Source: Tumebacillus permanentifrigoris
Lineage (GTDB): Bacteria > Bacillota > Bacilli > Tumebacillales > Tumebacillaceae
Length of the DNA stretch: 64,000 nt
Reading direction: 5' to 3'
NCBI RefSeq assembly: GCF_003148565.1
Contig: NZ_QGGL01000001.1
Coordinates: 7,659-71,658 of the forward strand
A program made the translations under genes and the position numbers. A model generated the notes under the pieces. It was not told the origin of the DNA, did no database searches, and was given only the letters and a program-made list of their open reading frames with translations. Shown in pieces: positions 50,611 through 59,957 of this stretch. Each line of letters opens with the position of its first letter. Position 1 is the stretch's first letter.

Positions 50611-51270
50611 CTAGATATTCAGGTCTGTACGATCTCCGCTGACCATGTAGATGACCCATTCCCCGATGTTGGTGGCGTGGTCTCCGATCCGCTCCAGACT
50701 TTGGCAGACCATCAGCAACATCGTCGCTTGTTTGACGGTCGAGCCGTTCTGTTCCATCAACTCTTGCAGTTCGCTGAAGATCTGCTTGTAGAGCGCATCG
50801 ACTTCATCGTCCTTGGTCGCCAGCGTCATCGCCAGCTCCACGTCGCGCTTGACGTAGGAATTCAAGGCATCATGGAGCATCGTCTTGATCATATCTGCCA
50901 TGCGCGGGGTGTCGACCAATTCCTTGATCAGTTTCTGCCCTTCCAAGCGGCGCGTGGTTTTGGCGATGTCAACCGCGTGGTCCCCGATGCGCTCCAAGTC
51001 GGTGACGATCTTCATCGCCGTGCCGATCACGCGCAGGTCGGAGGCCATCGGCTGTTGCAAGGCCAGCAGTTTCAGGCAGGCCGATTCGATTTCAATCATC
51101 TTGTCGTTGATGCGCTTGTCGTTGGCGATCACTTGCTCGGCGATCTGCAAGTCTTGCTTCGCCAGCGATTTGACGGCGTGGTAGATCGCTTCTTCTACGA
51201 GCACACCCATTTTCAGGATGCCATGTTGCAGCTCTTCCAGTGCGTGATGAAATCCTTTTCTCGAATCCAC
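50611..51270 (-). CDS. phoU: Phosphate-specific transport accessory protein PhoU
   Basis: 219 residues, two three-helix bundles. It includes the metal-binding motifs ERIGDHAVDIAKTTRR and ERIGDHATNIGEWVIY. It dampens PhoPR signalling according to Pst activity. The GTG at 51270 follows AAGGAGG. It follows pstB. Confidence 0.95.
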   Translation of the reverse strand: MDSRKGFHHALEELQHGILKMGVLVEEAIYHAVKSLAKQDLQIAEQVIANDKRINDKMIEIESACLKLLALQQPMASDLRVIGTAMKIVTDLERIGDHAVDIAKTTRRLEGQKLIKELVDTPRMADMIKTMLHDALNSYVKRDVELAMTLATKDDEVDALYKQIFSELQELMEQNGSTVKQATMLLMVCQSLERIGDHATNIGEWVIYMVSGDRTDLNI

Positions 51271-51309
51271 AGCACACGCCTCCTTCTCAGGGTTTCCTTT
51301 TTTTGAAAA

Positions 51310-52080
51310 TCAACCAAAGCGTCCGGTGATGTAATCCTCGGTGCGCTGGTCGCCCGGATTGGTGAACAGTTTGTCCGTCTCCCCGTGCTCGACCATCACC
51401 CCGTTCAGGAAAAACGCCGTGGTGTCGGAGATGCGCGCCGCTTGCTGCATGTTGTGTGTGACGATGATGATGCTGTAGCGGGACTTCAGCTCTTGGGTCA
51501 GCTCTTCGACTTTCAAGGTGGAGATCGGGTCGAGTGCAGAAGTCGGTTCATCCATCAGCAACACATCGGGATCGACGGCGAGCAGACGGGCGATGCACAG
51601 GCGCTGTTGTTGTCCGCCAGAGAGACCCATCGCCGACTTGTTCAGGCGGTCCTTCACTTCCTCCCAGAGCGCGGCTTGCTTGAGCGATTTTTCCACGATC
51701 TCGTCGAGGTCGCGCTTGCGCTTGATGCCGTGGATGCGCGGGCCGTATGCGATGTTGTCATAGATCGACATCGGGAACGGGTTCGGACGTTGGAAGACCA
51801 TGCCGACGCGCTTGCGCAGCGAGACGACATCCGTGTCGGGGGCATAGATGTTCTGGTTGTCGACCAGCACTTCCCCGGTGATTTTCACAGAGGCGATCAG
51901 GTCGTTCATGCGGTTCAAGGTGCGCAACAGCGTGGACTTGCCACAGCCGGACGGACCGATAAATGCGGTGATCGAACCCGCTTGCATCGAGAGGTCGATG
52001 TCGTAGAGCGCTTGGTTCTCTCCGTAAAACAGGTTGAGGTTTTGGACGCGAATTTTGTCCTGTGTGGCGATGGTGGTCAC
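51310..52080 (-). CDS. pstB: Phosphate ABC transporter ATP-binding protein PstB
   Basis: 256 residues. Walker [20 protein letters not shown] (44-62), signature [13 protein letters not shown], Walker [14 protein letters not shown], and H-loop IVTHNMQQA. The C-terminus [10 protein letters not shown] is typical. The GTG at 52080 follows GGAGGGA. Confidence 0.97.
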   Translation of the reverse strand: MTTIATQDKIRVQNLNLFYGENQALYDIDLSMQAGSITAFIGPSGCGKSTLLRTLNRMNDLIASVKITGEVLVDNQNIYAPDTDVVSLRKRVGMVFQRPNPFPMSIYDNIAYGPRIHGIKRKRDLDEIVEKSLKQAALWEEVKDRLNKSAMGLSGGQQQRLCIARLLAVDPDVLLMDEPTSALDPISTLKVEELTQELKSRYSIIIVTHNMQQAARISDTTAFFLNGVMVEHGETDKLFTNPGDQRTEDYITGRFG

Positions 52081-52093
52081 GAGCGTTCCCTCC

Positions 52094-52957
52094 TTAGGAA
52101 GACTTGCCGGCCATCTTGCGTTGGTACAGACGGCTCGGCAGGGCGATCAGCAGATTGAGGATGAGGACGACGAGCACGAGCAGGGCGGCGGTGCCTTCTG
52201 CGATCTGCGTGGCATCCGGGACGAGACCTTCGGAGCGCACGTACCACAGGTGTACCGACAGCGTCTCCCCCGATGCGAACAGGTTCAAGTCCGGGGCAAA
52301 TCGCGACACGGACACCCCGGCGGTGAAGATCAAGATCGCCGACTCCCCGAGCGCACGACCGGCGACCAGCGTGACCCCGGTGACGAGGCCCGGCAGCGCG
52401 GACGGGAGCAGGACTTTGCGGATCGTCTGCCACTTGGTCGCCCCCAGTGCGAGCGAGGCTTCGCGGTAGGAATCCGGCACGGCGCGCAACGTTTCCTCGG
52501 TCACGCGCACCAGCACCGGCAGATTGAGCAGCGACAGGGTCAACGCTCCGCCGATGATCGAGTAGCCCAGATGCAGGGTGGTGACGAAGACGAGCAGACC
52601 GAACAGACCGAACACGATCGACGGGACAGAGGCGAGCATCTCAGTGGCGAGGCGCACCAGATCGGTGAACCAATTTTTCCGGGCGTATTCAGCCAGCCAG
52701 ATCCCGGCGCCGATCCCAAATGGGATCGAGAACAAAAGCGACAGGAACAGGATGTAGAAGGAGTTGAACAACTGGGGGCCGATCCCGCCGCCCGCGATCA
52801 TCTCCTCCGGTTTGCGGGTCAGGAAGTTCCACGAGATGTGCGGAAGTCCAGCGCTGAGAATGTGCCAGAGGAACCACGCGAGGATGCTGAGAATTCCGAA
52901 TCCGATTGCCCAGAACATCACGGTGGCGAGTTTGTTGGTCAGTTTCGCGTTCAACAT
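52094..52957 (-). CDS. pstA: Phosphate ABC transporter permease PstA
   Basis: 287 residues, six membrane helices, with the EAA loop [25 protein letters not shown] (in part). It pairs with PstC. The start abuts the pstC stop (TAAATG). Confidence 0.95.
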   Translation of the reverse strand: MLNAKLTNKLATVMFWAIGFGILSILAWFLWHILSAGLPHISWNFLTRKPEEMIAGGGIGPQLFNSFYILFLSLLFSIPFGIGAGIWLAEYARKNWFTDLVRLATEMLASVPSIVFGLFGLLVFVTTLHLGYSIIGGALTLSLLNLPVLVRVTEETLRAVPDSYREASLALGATKWQTIRKVLLPSALPGLVTGVTLVAGRALGESAILIFTAGVSVSRFAPDLNLFASGETLSVHLWYVRSEGLVPDATQIAEGTAALLVLVVLILNLLIALPSRLYQRKMAGKSS

Positions 52958-53881
52958 TTAGACAGACCTCCTGCGAGCCACGATTCGGATGATGAGAATC
53001 AAGGACAGCGAGACGAGCAACAGCACGAGCGACATCAGGAACAGCGCATTGCTGAGCGTGGAACCGAACGGCGCGTTCAGCATCTCCTTGACGATCTGCG
53101 TCGTCAGCACAGAGGTCGGTTCGGCAACGCCTTTTGGCAAAAGCGGTGCATTCCCGATCACCATCTGCACCGCCATCGCTTCGCCGATCGCACGGCCCAT
53201 GCCGAGGATGACGCCGGTCAGAATTCCGGGCGTTGCCGCCGGGAGCAACACTTTGCCAATCGTCTGCCAGCGGGTCGCGCCCAGTGCGTAGGACGCTTCC
53301 TCCAACGAACTGGGCAGGGTGCGAATCGCGTCTTCGGAGACGGAGATGATCGTCGGCAGGATCATGATCGCGAGGATCAACGCCGCCGGCAACACCCCAA
53401 AACCTGCCGTGCCCGTCAGCTTGGCGATGATCGGTACAAAGGTGGTCAGACCCACCAGACCGTAGACGACCGACGGGATGCCGACGAACAGGTCGGTCGC
53501 CGGACGCATGATCTCGCGCATCCAGCTCGGGGCGATTTTTGACATGAACACCGCACCAGCTACCGCGAACGGAACGGCGATCACGAGCGCGAGGCCGGTC
53601 ACGAGGAAGGAGCCGAGGATGAACACACCGGCCCCGAATTGATGTTCAGCCGGAGTCCAATCAAGTGAGAAAAAGAACTGGAAAAAGCTCACGTCGGTGA
53701 AGGTTTTGACACCCTGACTGCCGACGAACAGGATGATGGAGAAGATGATCAGACTGACAAACGCCGCACTGCCGACAAACAGCCCGTGCATCACACGGTC
53801 GGTGCGACGACGGCGGTTGTTCCAGCTCGGCGGGGCCGATGTGCGATCATCGCTAGGTGTCTCCTTGAGCGCGATGTCCAT
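52958..53881 (-). CDS. pstC: Phosphate ABC transporter permease PstC
   Basis: 307 residues, six membrane helices, N-terminal cytoplasmic arginine-rich stretch. EAA loop EASYALGATRWQTIGKVLLPAATPG (in part). It is preceded by a strong stem-loop that separates it from pstS. Confidence 0.95.
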   Translation of the reverse strand: MDIALKETPSDDRTSAPPSWNNRRRRTDRVMHGLFVGSAAFVSLIIFSIILFVGSQGVKTFTDVSFFQFFFSLDWTPAEHQFGAGVFILGSFLVTGLALVIAVPFAVAGAVFMSKIAPSWMREIMRPATDLFVGIPSVVYGLVGLTTFVPIIAKLTGTAGFGVLPAALILAIMILPTIISVSEDAIRTLPSSLEEASYALGATRWQTIGKVLLPAATPGILTGVILGMGRAIGEAMAVQMVIGNAPLLPKGVAEPTSVLTTQIVKEMLNAPFGSTLSNALFLMSLVLLLVSLSLILIIRIVARRRSV

Positions 53882-53949
53882 GCGCGATTCCCTCCAAGAG
53901 AAAGTTTTGTGAATAATGTAAACAATTTTTACAATTGGTTTCTGACAGA

Positions 53950-53987
53950 GGGGTAGGGACGGCGATTGCTCACACCGTCCCTACCCC
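53950..53987. promoter_or_regulatory. Stem-loop between pstS and pstC
   Basis: A perfect 13-bp stem (53950-53962 with 53975-53987) and 12-nt loop, without a T-tract. It probably stabilises pstS mRNA or partly terminates, giving more binding protein than permease. Confidence 0.75.
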
Positions 53988-54013
53988 CTTGATCGTGCGC
54001 AGGGCATTGGTTC

Positions 54014-54913
54014 TTACTTCTTCATTTTGCTGACCGGGATGAATTTGAGCTCCTCGACGAACTTGGTTTGGAACTCATCAGACATCATGTAGTCGAGGAA
54101 CGCCTTGGTGGTTTTGTCCGGCTCGCCTTTGGTGTACATGTGCTCGAACGCGTAGAGTTTGTACGTGCCGTTGAAGATGTTGTCCGCCTTGTATTCGACG
54201 CCTTCGTACTTGAGGACGTTGATCTTGTCTGTCACATACGGTGCATCCATGTAGCCGATCGCCCCTGCGGTTTGTTCGACCGTTTGACGGAGCGCGCCGG
54301 TCGAGTCTTGGGCGATCGCGTCCTTGGCGAAGTCCTTGCCTTCTGGCAGGACCAGTTGCTTGATCAGCTTGCGGGAACCGGAGGATTCGGCGCGGCCGAT
54401 GATGGTGATTTTCTCGTCTTTGCCGCCGACGTCTTTCCAGTTGGTGATTTCGCCTGTGAAGATCTTGCCCGCTTGTTCCTTGGTGATGTTCGTGAGCGTG
54501 ACGTCCTTGTTGGTGACGAGGACGAACGGAGCGACGGCGACTTGGTGGTCCACGAGGCCTTTGCCTTCATAGTCCTTGCCCGATTCAACATCGGAGTTGC
54601 CGATCGTGACCGTGCCTTCTGCCACTTGCTTGAGGCCGGTGCCAGAACCGCCGCCCGTCACGTCGACGGTGACTTTGCTATGTTTCGTTTGGAACTCCGT
54701 GGCCGCTTGCTTGACCAGCGGAAGCAGTGCCGTGGAACCAGCAGCGGTGATCTTGCCGGAAACTTCCGCTTGGGCCGGCTCGGTGGTTTTGCCCGCGTCA
54801 CCCGTTTTGTTCGAGGTATCTGTATTCGAGCTCGTACCGCAACCGACCATAAGACCTGCGGCCAGCGTAGCCACCATACCGAGTGTGACCGCCTTCTTCG
54901 ACACGTTAAACAC
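54014..54913 (-). CDS. pstS: Phosphate-binding lipoprotein PstS
   Basis: 299 residues with a lipoprotein signal (VTLGMVATLAAGLMVGC, Cys at about residue 25). The mature domain has the phosphate-binding ITAAGSTALLPLVKQAA, TGGGSGTGLKQVAEG and RAESSGSRK motifs. The GTG at 54913 follows AAAGGGGG. It is first in the operon and likely the most strongly expressed gene. Confidence 0.95.
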   Translation of the reverse strand: MFNVSKKAVTLGMVATLAAGLMVGCGTSSNTDTSNKTGDAGKTTEPAQAEVSGKITAAGSTALLPLVKQAATEFQTKHSKVTVDVTGGGSGTGLKQVAEGTVTIGNSDVESGKDYEGKGLVDHQVAVAPFVLVTNKDVTLTNITKEQAGKIFTGEITNWKDVGGKDEKITIIGRAESSGSRKLIKQLVLPEGKDFAKDAIAQDSTGALRQTVEQTAGAIGYMDAPYVTDKINVLKYEGVEYKADNIFNGTYKLYAFEHMYTKGEPDKTTKAFLDYMMSDEFQTKFVEELKFIPVSKMKK

Positions 54914-54984
54914 TGAAAATCCCCCTTTGGATACAATAGAAATGTTTTCACATTGGATGTGTTTGTTTGTTTCTTACAGTCTCC

Positions 54985-55039
54985 ATCCTACCAACAGATC
55001 GTAAATCTAGTTCCCGAAGTTCGTTAAGGGATTGTAAAC
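54985..55039 (-). promoter_or_regulatory. Pho-box-like repeats and promoter of the pst operon
   Basis: On the minus strand TTTACA (55034-55039), TTAACG (55023-55028), TTTACG (55000-55005) and TTGGTA (54989-54994) resemble TT(A/T/C)ACA half-sites. Adjacent members of the two pairs are 11 bp apart. A weak -10 (TAGGAT, 54985-54990) overlaps the last. Confidence 0.65.
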
Positions 55040-55044
55040 TTGGC

Positions 55045-55085
55045 AAAAAAAGAACCTCGACCGCACAAGCGGTTGAGGTTCTTAG
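55045..55085 (-). terminator. Terminator after the GGDEF-EAL gene
   Basis: AAGAACCTC and ACCGC arms pair with GCGGT and GAGGTTCTT around a 4-nt loop, then T7 on the minus strand. Confidence 0.88.
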
Positions 55086-55091
55086 TATGGT

Positions 55092-56915
55092 TCAACGTCT
55101 CATTTGCAACTCCTGTTGTAACAGCTTTTCAAACTCCTGCACAGGCAGCGGGCGGCTGCACAGGTAGCCCTGGAACTCGTCGCAATTGCGTTCGCGCAGG
55201 AATTCCAACTGTTCCTCCGTCTCCACCCCTTCTGCGATCACGTTGAGGTTGAGACTGTGCGCCATCGCGATCACCGCCGTGGCGATCGCCGCGTCATCGG
55301 GGTCCTGCGGGATGTCTCGCACAAAGGACTGGTCGATTTTCAACGTCTGGATCGGAAATTTCTTGAGGTAGCTGAGCGACGAATAGCCCGTGCCGAAGTC
55401 GTCGATGGAGATATGGAGTCCCAAGTTTTTCAGTTCCAACATCGTGGAGATCGCCCGCTCGACGTTGGTCATCGTGATGCTCTCCGTGATCTCCAAATCG
55501 ACGTAGCGCGGGGCGATGCCCGTCTGCTCCAAGATCTCGCAGACCTTCGCCGCCAGCGTCGCCTGCCCGAATTGATGGGCGGAGAGGTTGATCGAGACGC
55601 GGATGTCCGGGTAGCCCGCATCATGCCAGCGCTTGGTCTGCGCACAGGCGGTGCGCATCACCCATTCGCCGAGCGGCACGATCAGGTCGGTCTCCTCCGC
55701 GAGCGGGATGAACAGGCCGGGAGCGATCATCCCGCGCTCCGGATGTTGCCAGCGCACCAGCGCTTCCATGCCGATCATCCGGTTGCTTTTGATGTCGATC
55801 TGCGGTTGGTAGTAGACGAGAAATTCCTCGCGCTCCAGCGCTTTGCGCAGGTCTTTCTCCATCTGCAAGCGCTCGACCGCGTGGACGTTCATCCCCGAAT
55901 CGTACATTTGGAAGTTGTTGCGCCCTTGGTCCTTGGCGCGATACAACGCCATGTCGGCGTTTTTGAACAGCGTCTCCATGTCCAACCCATCGTCCGGGTA
56001 CCACGAGAGTCCGATCGAGGTCGTGATGAACAGCTCGTGCCCTTCGATCTGGAACGGCTCCTTCATGTCGAGCAACAAGGCTTGGGCGCGTTCGATGCCT
56101 TGTTCCTTGCTCCCCACTTCCGCGACGATGATGAACTCGTCACCGCCGAGGCGATAGATCGTCTCCGTGGGCTCCAGCACTGCTTGGAGGCGTTTGACCA
56201 CCGCTCGCAACAACAGATCTCCGATGCGGTGCCCCAGCGTGTCGTTGATAAACTTGAAGCGGTCGAGATCGAGGAACAGGATGCCCAGCGGTGTACCCGT
56301 GCGTTGCATCACCGCCAAGCGCTTGTTCAACTCGTCTTGGAAAAGGATGCGGTTCGGCAGGCCGGTCAGCGGGTCGGTGATCAATTGCTTGTAGTAGTTA
56401 ACCGACAGTTCCTCCGCGCTCTGTAAGCGCATCTCGATGTTGCGGTAGACTCCAACCATCGCATAAAGCGCATACAGCGACACCGGGATGCCGAGGAATC
56501 CGACCAAGCCGATCACTTGGCTGATCACCTCCACGGTCGGCCCGGCAAAGTATTTCACCACGAGCGCGAGATACGAGACCGCGAGCAACACCGAATACGC
56601 TTTATAGAGATGTCTGCGCACATCGTGCGTGATCACGTTGTAGCCAAGGAACAGCAAGCCGAAACAGACCATGCTCAATTGGATCACATTGATGATCAGC
56701 GCCCACAGGACGACTGTCTCCTCGTCAGGCTGCACCCAAGGCAATCCGAACATGTGGTGCGCCCGCCCTTGGTCCAACAGCAACAGGAACAGGGCGCTTA
56801 CCGCAAACGAAAACACACTGCGCAACAGCATCGGTTTCCCAATTCCGCTCCCTATCCCGCTTCCGCTCGCCATTTCGCGATGGGTATCTAGGTGTACTGT
56901 TTGTTTAATAGACAT
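55092..56915 (-). CDS. Membrane GGDEF-EAL protein (c-di-GMP turnover)
   Basis: 607 residues. Four or five membrane helices lie in residues 28-150. Then a GGDEF domain with intact RLGGDEF (about 260) and DPLTGLPNRILFQDEL, and an EAL domain with intact MEALVRW near 372, plus DDFGTGYSSLSYL and QGYLCSRPL. Both active sites look complete, so it may make or degrade c-di-GMP. It lies next to a chemoreceptor gene with a c-di-GMP riboswitch. GGGGAG precedes the ATG. Confidence 0.94.
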   Translation of the reverse strand: MSIKQTVHLDTHREMASGSGIGSGIGKPMLLRSVFSFAVSALFLLLLDQGRAHHMFGLPWVQPDEETVVLWALIINVIQLSMVCFGLLFLGYNVITHDVRRHLYKAYSVLLAVSYLALVVKYFAGPTVEVISQVIGLVGFLGIPVSLYALYAMVGVYRNIEMRLQSAEELSVNYYKQLITDPLTGLPNRILFQDELNKRLAVMQRTGTPLGILFLDLDRFKFINDTLGHRIGDLLLRAVVKRLQAVLEPTETIYRLGGDEFIIVAEVGSKEQGIERAQALLLDMKEPFQIEGHELFITTSIGLSWYPDDGLDMETLFKNADMALYRAKDQGRNNFQMYDSGMNVHAVERLQMEKDLRKALEREEFLVYYQPQIDIKSNRMIGMEALVRWQHPERGMIAPGLFIPLAEETDLIVPLGEWVMRTACAQTKRWHDAGYPDIRVSINLSAHQFGQATLAAKVCEILEQTGIAPRYVDLEITESITMTNVERAISTMLELKNLGLHISIDDFGTGYSSLSYLKKFPIQTLKIDQSFVRDIPQDPDDAAIATAVIAMAHSLNLNVIAEGVETEEQLEFLRERNCDEFQGYLCSRPLPVQEFEKLLQQELQMRR

Positions 56916-57034
56916 TTCTATATCTCCCCATCTATTAACCAGAAATCTCTCCGCATTATTTGCACTTAGCTCTTAATTCCATCCTCTGTCTTATTCTACA
57001 ACCGCCCATCGTATCCTCTTGGCGTGCCCGATCT

Positions 57035-57074
57035 GAAAAAAGGAGCAGACCCGCGCCGGGTCTGCTCCTTTTTC
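57035..57074. terminator. Terminator after the chemoreceptor gene
   Basis: A 12-bp stem (GGAGCAGACCCG with CGGGTCTGCTCC), loop CGC, with A6 and T5 flanks. Confidence 0.92.
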
Positions 57075-57076
57075 CA

Positions 57077-58741
57077 CTACAGCGTGAATTTCCCGATCGC
57101 CAGTTGTAGTTGCATCGCCATCTGCCCGAGCGCATCGACCGACTGGTGTACGCGTTCGATCGCGGTCAATTGGTCGACCGAAGTCGCCGCACAGAACTGT
57201 GAGGAGGCTGCCGATTCGTGGGCATTGGCGGTCAGCGCTCCTACAGAGGTGACCACGCGCTGGGCACCGCTGTTCATCGTCTGGGACAGCGTGGTGATCT
57301 CCGCCACACGCAGGGCCGCCTCCTCTGTCGCGTGACAGATCCGTGCAAAAACCTCCCCCGCCGCACCCACCAGCACGAGACCTGCCTGCACCTCCTGTGT
57401 GCCGGCGCTCATCGCGGTGACCGCTTGGGCCGTGTCGCGGTTGATCTCTTGCATCAACCCGGCGATCTGACGCGCCGAACCTTCCGACTGTTCAGCGAGC
57501 TTGCGCACTTCGTCGGCGACGACAGCAAACCCCCGGCCCTGTTCGCCTGCGCGCGCTGCTTCAATCGCGGCGTTCAGCGCCAACAAGTTGGTCTGAGCCG
57601 CGATCTTGGCCATCACGTCCACGATTTTCCCCACTTCGCCGGAGCGTTGCGCCAAGCGAGCGACCGCCCGTGCGATGCTGTCGACGGTGCCGTGAATCAA
57701 CTCCATCTGTTGGACGGCGCTCTGCACCGCACGCGTGCCTTGTTCCGCCTCGCCAGCGGTGGCACGAGAGGCCGCCGTGACATCGACGGAGGTGTTGACG
57801 ATCCGTTGCAGACCTGCTGCCATCTGCTCCACAGCCGCTGCGTTCTCCTCGGTACAGGTGGCTTGCAACTCCGCTTGCCCCGCCACTTCCTGCACCGTCG
57901 CCGCGACCTGCTTGATGCCGCTGGCGGTCTGTTCAGCACTGCTCAGCAACTCCTGTGAGGAGGCGGTCACTTGCATCGCAGTGTGATCCACGCTCTGAAT
58001 CAACGCTCGCAAATTGCGAACCATCCCGTTGACCGCCCCACCGAGCGCTCGAATCTCACGCATGCCGTGCTCCTCATCCAATTCCTGTGACAGATCCCCC
58101 GCCGCCACGCGCTGCATGACTTTTTGAATCGCGGTGATCGAGCGTCGCAGTCGCACCGCGAACAGGCGCACGCCAACGAATCCGATCCCCAACACCACCA
58201 TGACCAGCGCCAGTGTGACGTCGCGCACATGGGTCAACGGCTGGAGAATCTCCTCATCGCGCACGGCTGCTACATACAACATGTTGCGCTCTGGCACGAC
58301 CTGAAACGCATACGTCAGATCGCGACCGCTCTCCGAACTGTGCGCCACGCCCGACCGATCCTGCAGCATCGCTTCATAGAGTTGCATGCTGATCTCAATT
58401 GGATCATGATCCTCCAAGCCAGAGATCGCCCCGCTCTGCAACAAGTTCGATTGCAACGACCAGCCCACCTCGGCGAATTGCTTGTGTTCGGCAGACAGCA
58501 GGTACTCTACGTTGCGTTCAAACTCACGGTTGTCAGACGTCTCCAGCAGGATGCTCATCTGTTTGCTCACGGTTGAGACATGCCCTCGCAATTGAAATTC
58601 GGCCATGCCTTGCAGGTCTTGGGCCACAACCACATAGACGGTCGCCCCCATCGCCACGACGACGAGCAGCAAAAGCCCCGTCACAAACACCGTCAATCTC
58701 GTCTGTACGGATACACCCTTGCTGTGCTTGTTGGTCTTCAT
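57077..58741 (-). CDS. Methyl-accepting chemotaxis protein
   Basis: 554 residues from the ATG at 58741. Two membrane helices (about 16-42 and 185-205) frame a double-helix ligand domain of about 140 residues. HAMP follows ([23 protein letters not shown], in part), then the signalling domain with the conserved hairpin tip ([46 protein letters not shown], quoted in part as [20 protein letters not shown]). The gene has a leader of more than 500 nt with a c-di-GMP riboswitch. An upstream-start alternative is 58762. Confidence 0.93.
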   Translation of the reverse strand: MKTNKHSKGVSVQTRLTVFVTGLLLLVVVAMGATVYVVVAQDLQGMAEFQLRGHVSTVSKQMSILLETSDNREFERNVEYLLSAEHKQFAEVGWSLQSNLLQSGAISGLEDHDPIEISMQLYEAMLQDRSGVAHSSESGRDLTYAFQVVPERNMLYVAAVRDEEILQPLTHVRDVTLALVMVVLGIGFVGVRLFAVRLRRSITAIQKVMQRVAAGDLSQELDEEHGMREIRALGGAVNGMVRNLRALIQSVDHTAMQVTASSQELLSSAEQTASGIKQVAATVQEVAGQAELQATCTEENAAAVEQMAAGLQRIVNTSVDVTAASRATAGEAEQGTRAVQSAVQQMELIHGTVDSIARAVARLAQRSGEVGKIVDVMAKIAAQTNLLALNAAIEAARAGEQGRGFAVVADEVRKLAEQSEGSARQIAGLMQEINRDTAQAVTAMSAGTQEVQAGLVLVGAAGEVFARICHATEEAALRVAEITTLSQTMNSGAQRVVTSVGALTANAHESAASSQFCAATSVDQLTAIERVHQSVDALGQMAMQLQLAIGKFTL

Positions 58742-58919
58742 CGATCGGATCACTCCCCGCACTTGGCTTCAGATCCAGTATCCCATACGGAGATTGAGCT
58801 TTCGTGAAGTCTATGTAAAGGGCTTGATCCAAAAAATAGATGTTGAATTCAGATAATTCAGTTCACATCCCCGCACCTCATGCATAGACTACAGTACGGA
58901 CGACAACCCTTGTGGCATG

Positions 58920-58986
58920 TCACTTTTTCATTACCTGACCTCCTTCGCAACATACTTGGCCTCTTCTGCTGCTGGCAGGAGAGGCC
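58920..58986 (-). other. Hairpin, strong ribosome binding site and three-codon ORF in the chemoreceptor leader
   Basis: On the minus strand GGCCTCT and AGAGGCC arms (58958-58986) are followed by AAGGAGG (58939-58945), six bases, then ATG AAA AAG TGA (58920-58931). The nearest real gene starts 180 nt further on. This may be a leader mini-ORF or a relic of an earlier gene start. Confidence 0.45.
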
Positions 58987-59022
58987 GCTTTTTTGTGAAC
59001 AACAGGGGGAACAGGAAATAGC

Positions 59023-59100
59023 AAAAAACCCCCAAAACGCGCAAAGAGAGACGCTTGCGGGTTGGGGGCCCGTGCAAGGTCTCTCTCTGCTGTGGGGGGG
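59023..59100 (-). ncRNA. Structured element in the chemoreceptor leader, terminator-like
   Basis: On the minus strand a 12-bp stem with one wobble (59079-59090 with 59041-59052), an inner CTTGC/GCAAG helix, and outer C-rich (59094-59100) and GGGGG (59029-59033) arms run into T6. It could be a second terminator or a ligand-binding element downstream of the c-di-GMP aptamer. The class is not recognised. Confidence 0.5.
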
Positions 59101-59162
59101 TAGGGGGATTACAAAAAGGGAAAAAATGAGAGAATGCTACCGGATGAGTCAAGCGCTGAGTT

Positions 59163-59201
59163 AAAAAAATATCCTTTTTCAGCGCGCTGCTGAAAAAGGA
59201 T
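59163..59201 (-). terminator. Expression-platform terminator of the c-di-GMP riboswitch
   Basis: A 13-bp stem (59189-59201 with 59171-59183), 5-nt loop and T7 on the minus strand, about 40 nt after the aptamer. Confidence 0.85.
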
Positions 59202-59237
59202 ACTTCGCAGAACAGTGGGGTATCTGTTCCGCTACCG

Positions 59238-59342
59238 TATCAATCAGCAACCTGGCAGTCATTACCGAGTTAGGGAGACTCGGTGGAAGACCCATGGCTT
59301 TGCGTCGCCGCCTTTCGACGGGTTTGCCTTTATTGATTGACT
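59238..59342 (-). ncRNA. Class I cyclic di-GMP riboswitch (GEMM)
   Basis: On the minus strand the GEMM core is plain: AAAGGCAAACC (59320-59331), a CCGTC-GAAA-GGCGG hairpin with GNRA loop (59306-59319), GACGCAAAGCC (59296-59306), ATGGGTC, then a second hairpin closed by ACCGAGT and ACTCGGT, then CTGCCAGG. A 7-bp P1 stem (59334-59340 with 59240-59246) closes the aptamer. The terminator at 59163-59201 is the likely switch. The downstream gene is the chemoreceptor at 57077-58741. Confidence 0.9.
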
Positions 59343-59453
59343 CATCATCTGCTTTCATTATATGACGGCACAACTCGGTTGTGCATGAGACCAAAGTCCT
59401 ATTGTTACATCAAAAAAGAGTACGACTTAAGTCTGTTAGCGAAACCTTAGCGG

Positions 59454-59891
59454 TTACACCAATTGATCGGCCCAGAACGCCGCGAGCGTCGGCACCACAT
59501 CGAGCGGCGAGACGTTCTCCCGCAGATCGAATATGCACGGCACCGTCCGGGCGCGGCGGGTCAACCACGGCTGCATCACTTCATACGGTTCCCCACGCGC
59601 ATGCACGAGCCGGATCGTCGGCCGCCGATGCGCCATCGCTTCCACGATGCGCACCGTCTCGTCGCGCGACCCGCAGTCGATCACGACGATCTCGAAGTCT
59701 CGACCGACAAACGGCTCTGCTGTCGTCAACGTGCGGAGGATGCCTTCCATGTAAGAGGCCCCCTCCTGGACGATCAGCACGGCGGTGATCGGAACTCCCT
59801 GTCGGCTGCGCTGCATGAGAAAGCGCACGACGCGCCAGAGCAAGACGAACATTCCGTACAACGCGAATCCCCAGATAAAAAGGGCGACCAC
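59454..59891 (-). CDS. Glycosyltransferase-2-like membrane protein, short
   Basis: 145 residues from the GTG at 59891 behind AGGAGG; a TTG ten codons upstream opens the same frame. One N-terminal membrane helix (ALFIWGFALYGMFVLLWRVVRF, in part) is followed by a GT-A-like fragment: ITAVLIVQEGASYMEGILRTL and the nucleotide-binding IVVIDCGSRDETVRIVEAMA. It lacks the catalytic second half of GT2 enzymes, so it may be regulatory or non-catalytic. It follows degU. Confidence 0.7.
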   Translation of the reverse strand: MVALFIWGFALYGMFVLLWRVVRFLMQRSRQGVPITAVLIVQEGASYMEGILRTLTTAEPFVGRDFEIVVIDCGSRDETVRIVEAMAHRRPTIRLVHARGEPYEVMQPWLTRRARTVPCIFDLRENVSPLDVVPTLAAFWADQLV

Positions 59892-59957
59892 ACTCAACAC
59901 CTCCTCCGTGGATGGTATCAAGATATGCCGCCCTGCTTATCCAACGTGTAAATTATC

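Noticed and set aside
48253-51306. 1017-codon plus-strand ORF opposite phoP, recD2 and phoU
   Set aside because: Runs across three real genes and their junctions. An open frame in antisense is expected from the codon bias here.
58880-59164. 94-codon plus-strand ORF in the chemoreceptor leader region
   Set aside because: Lies across RNA structures of the minus-strand leader and has no ribosome binding site or recognisable domain.
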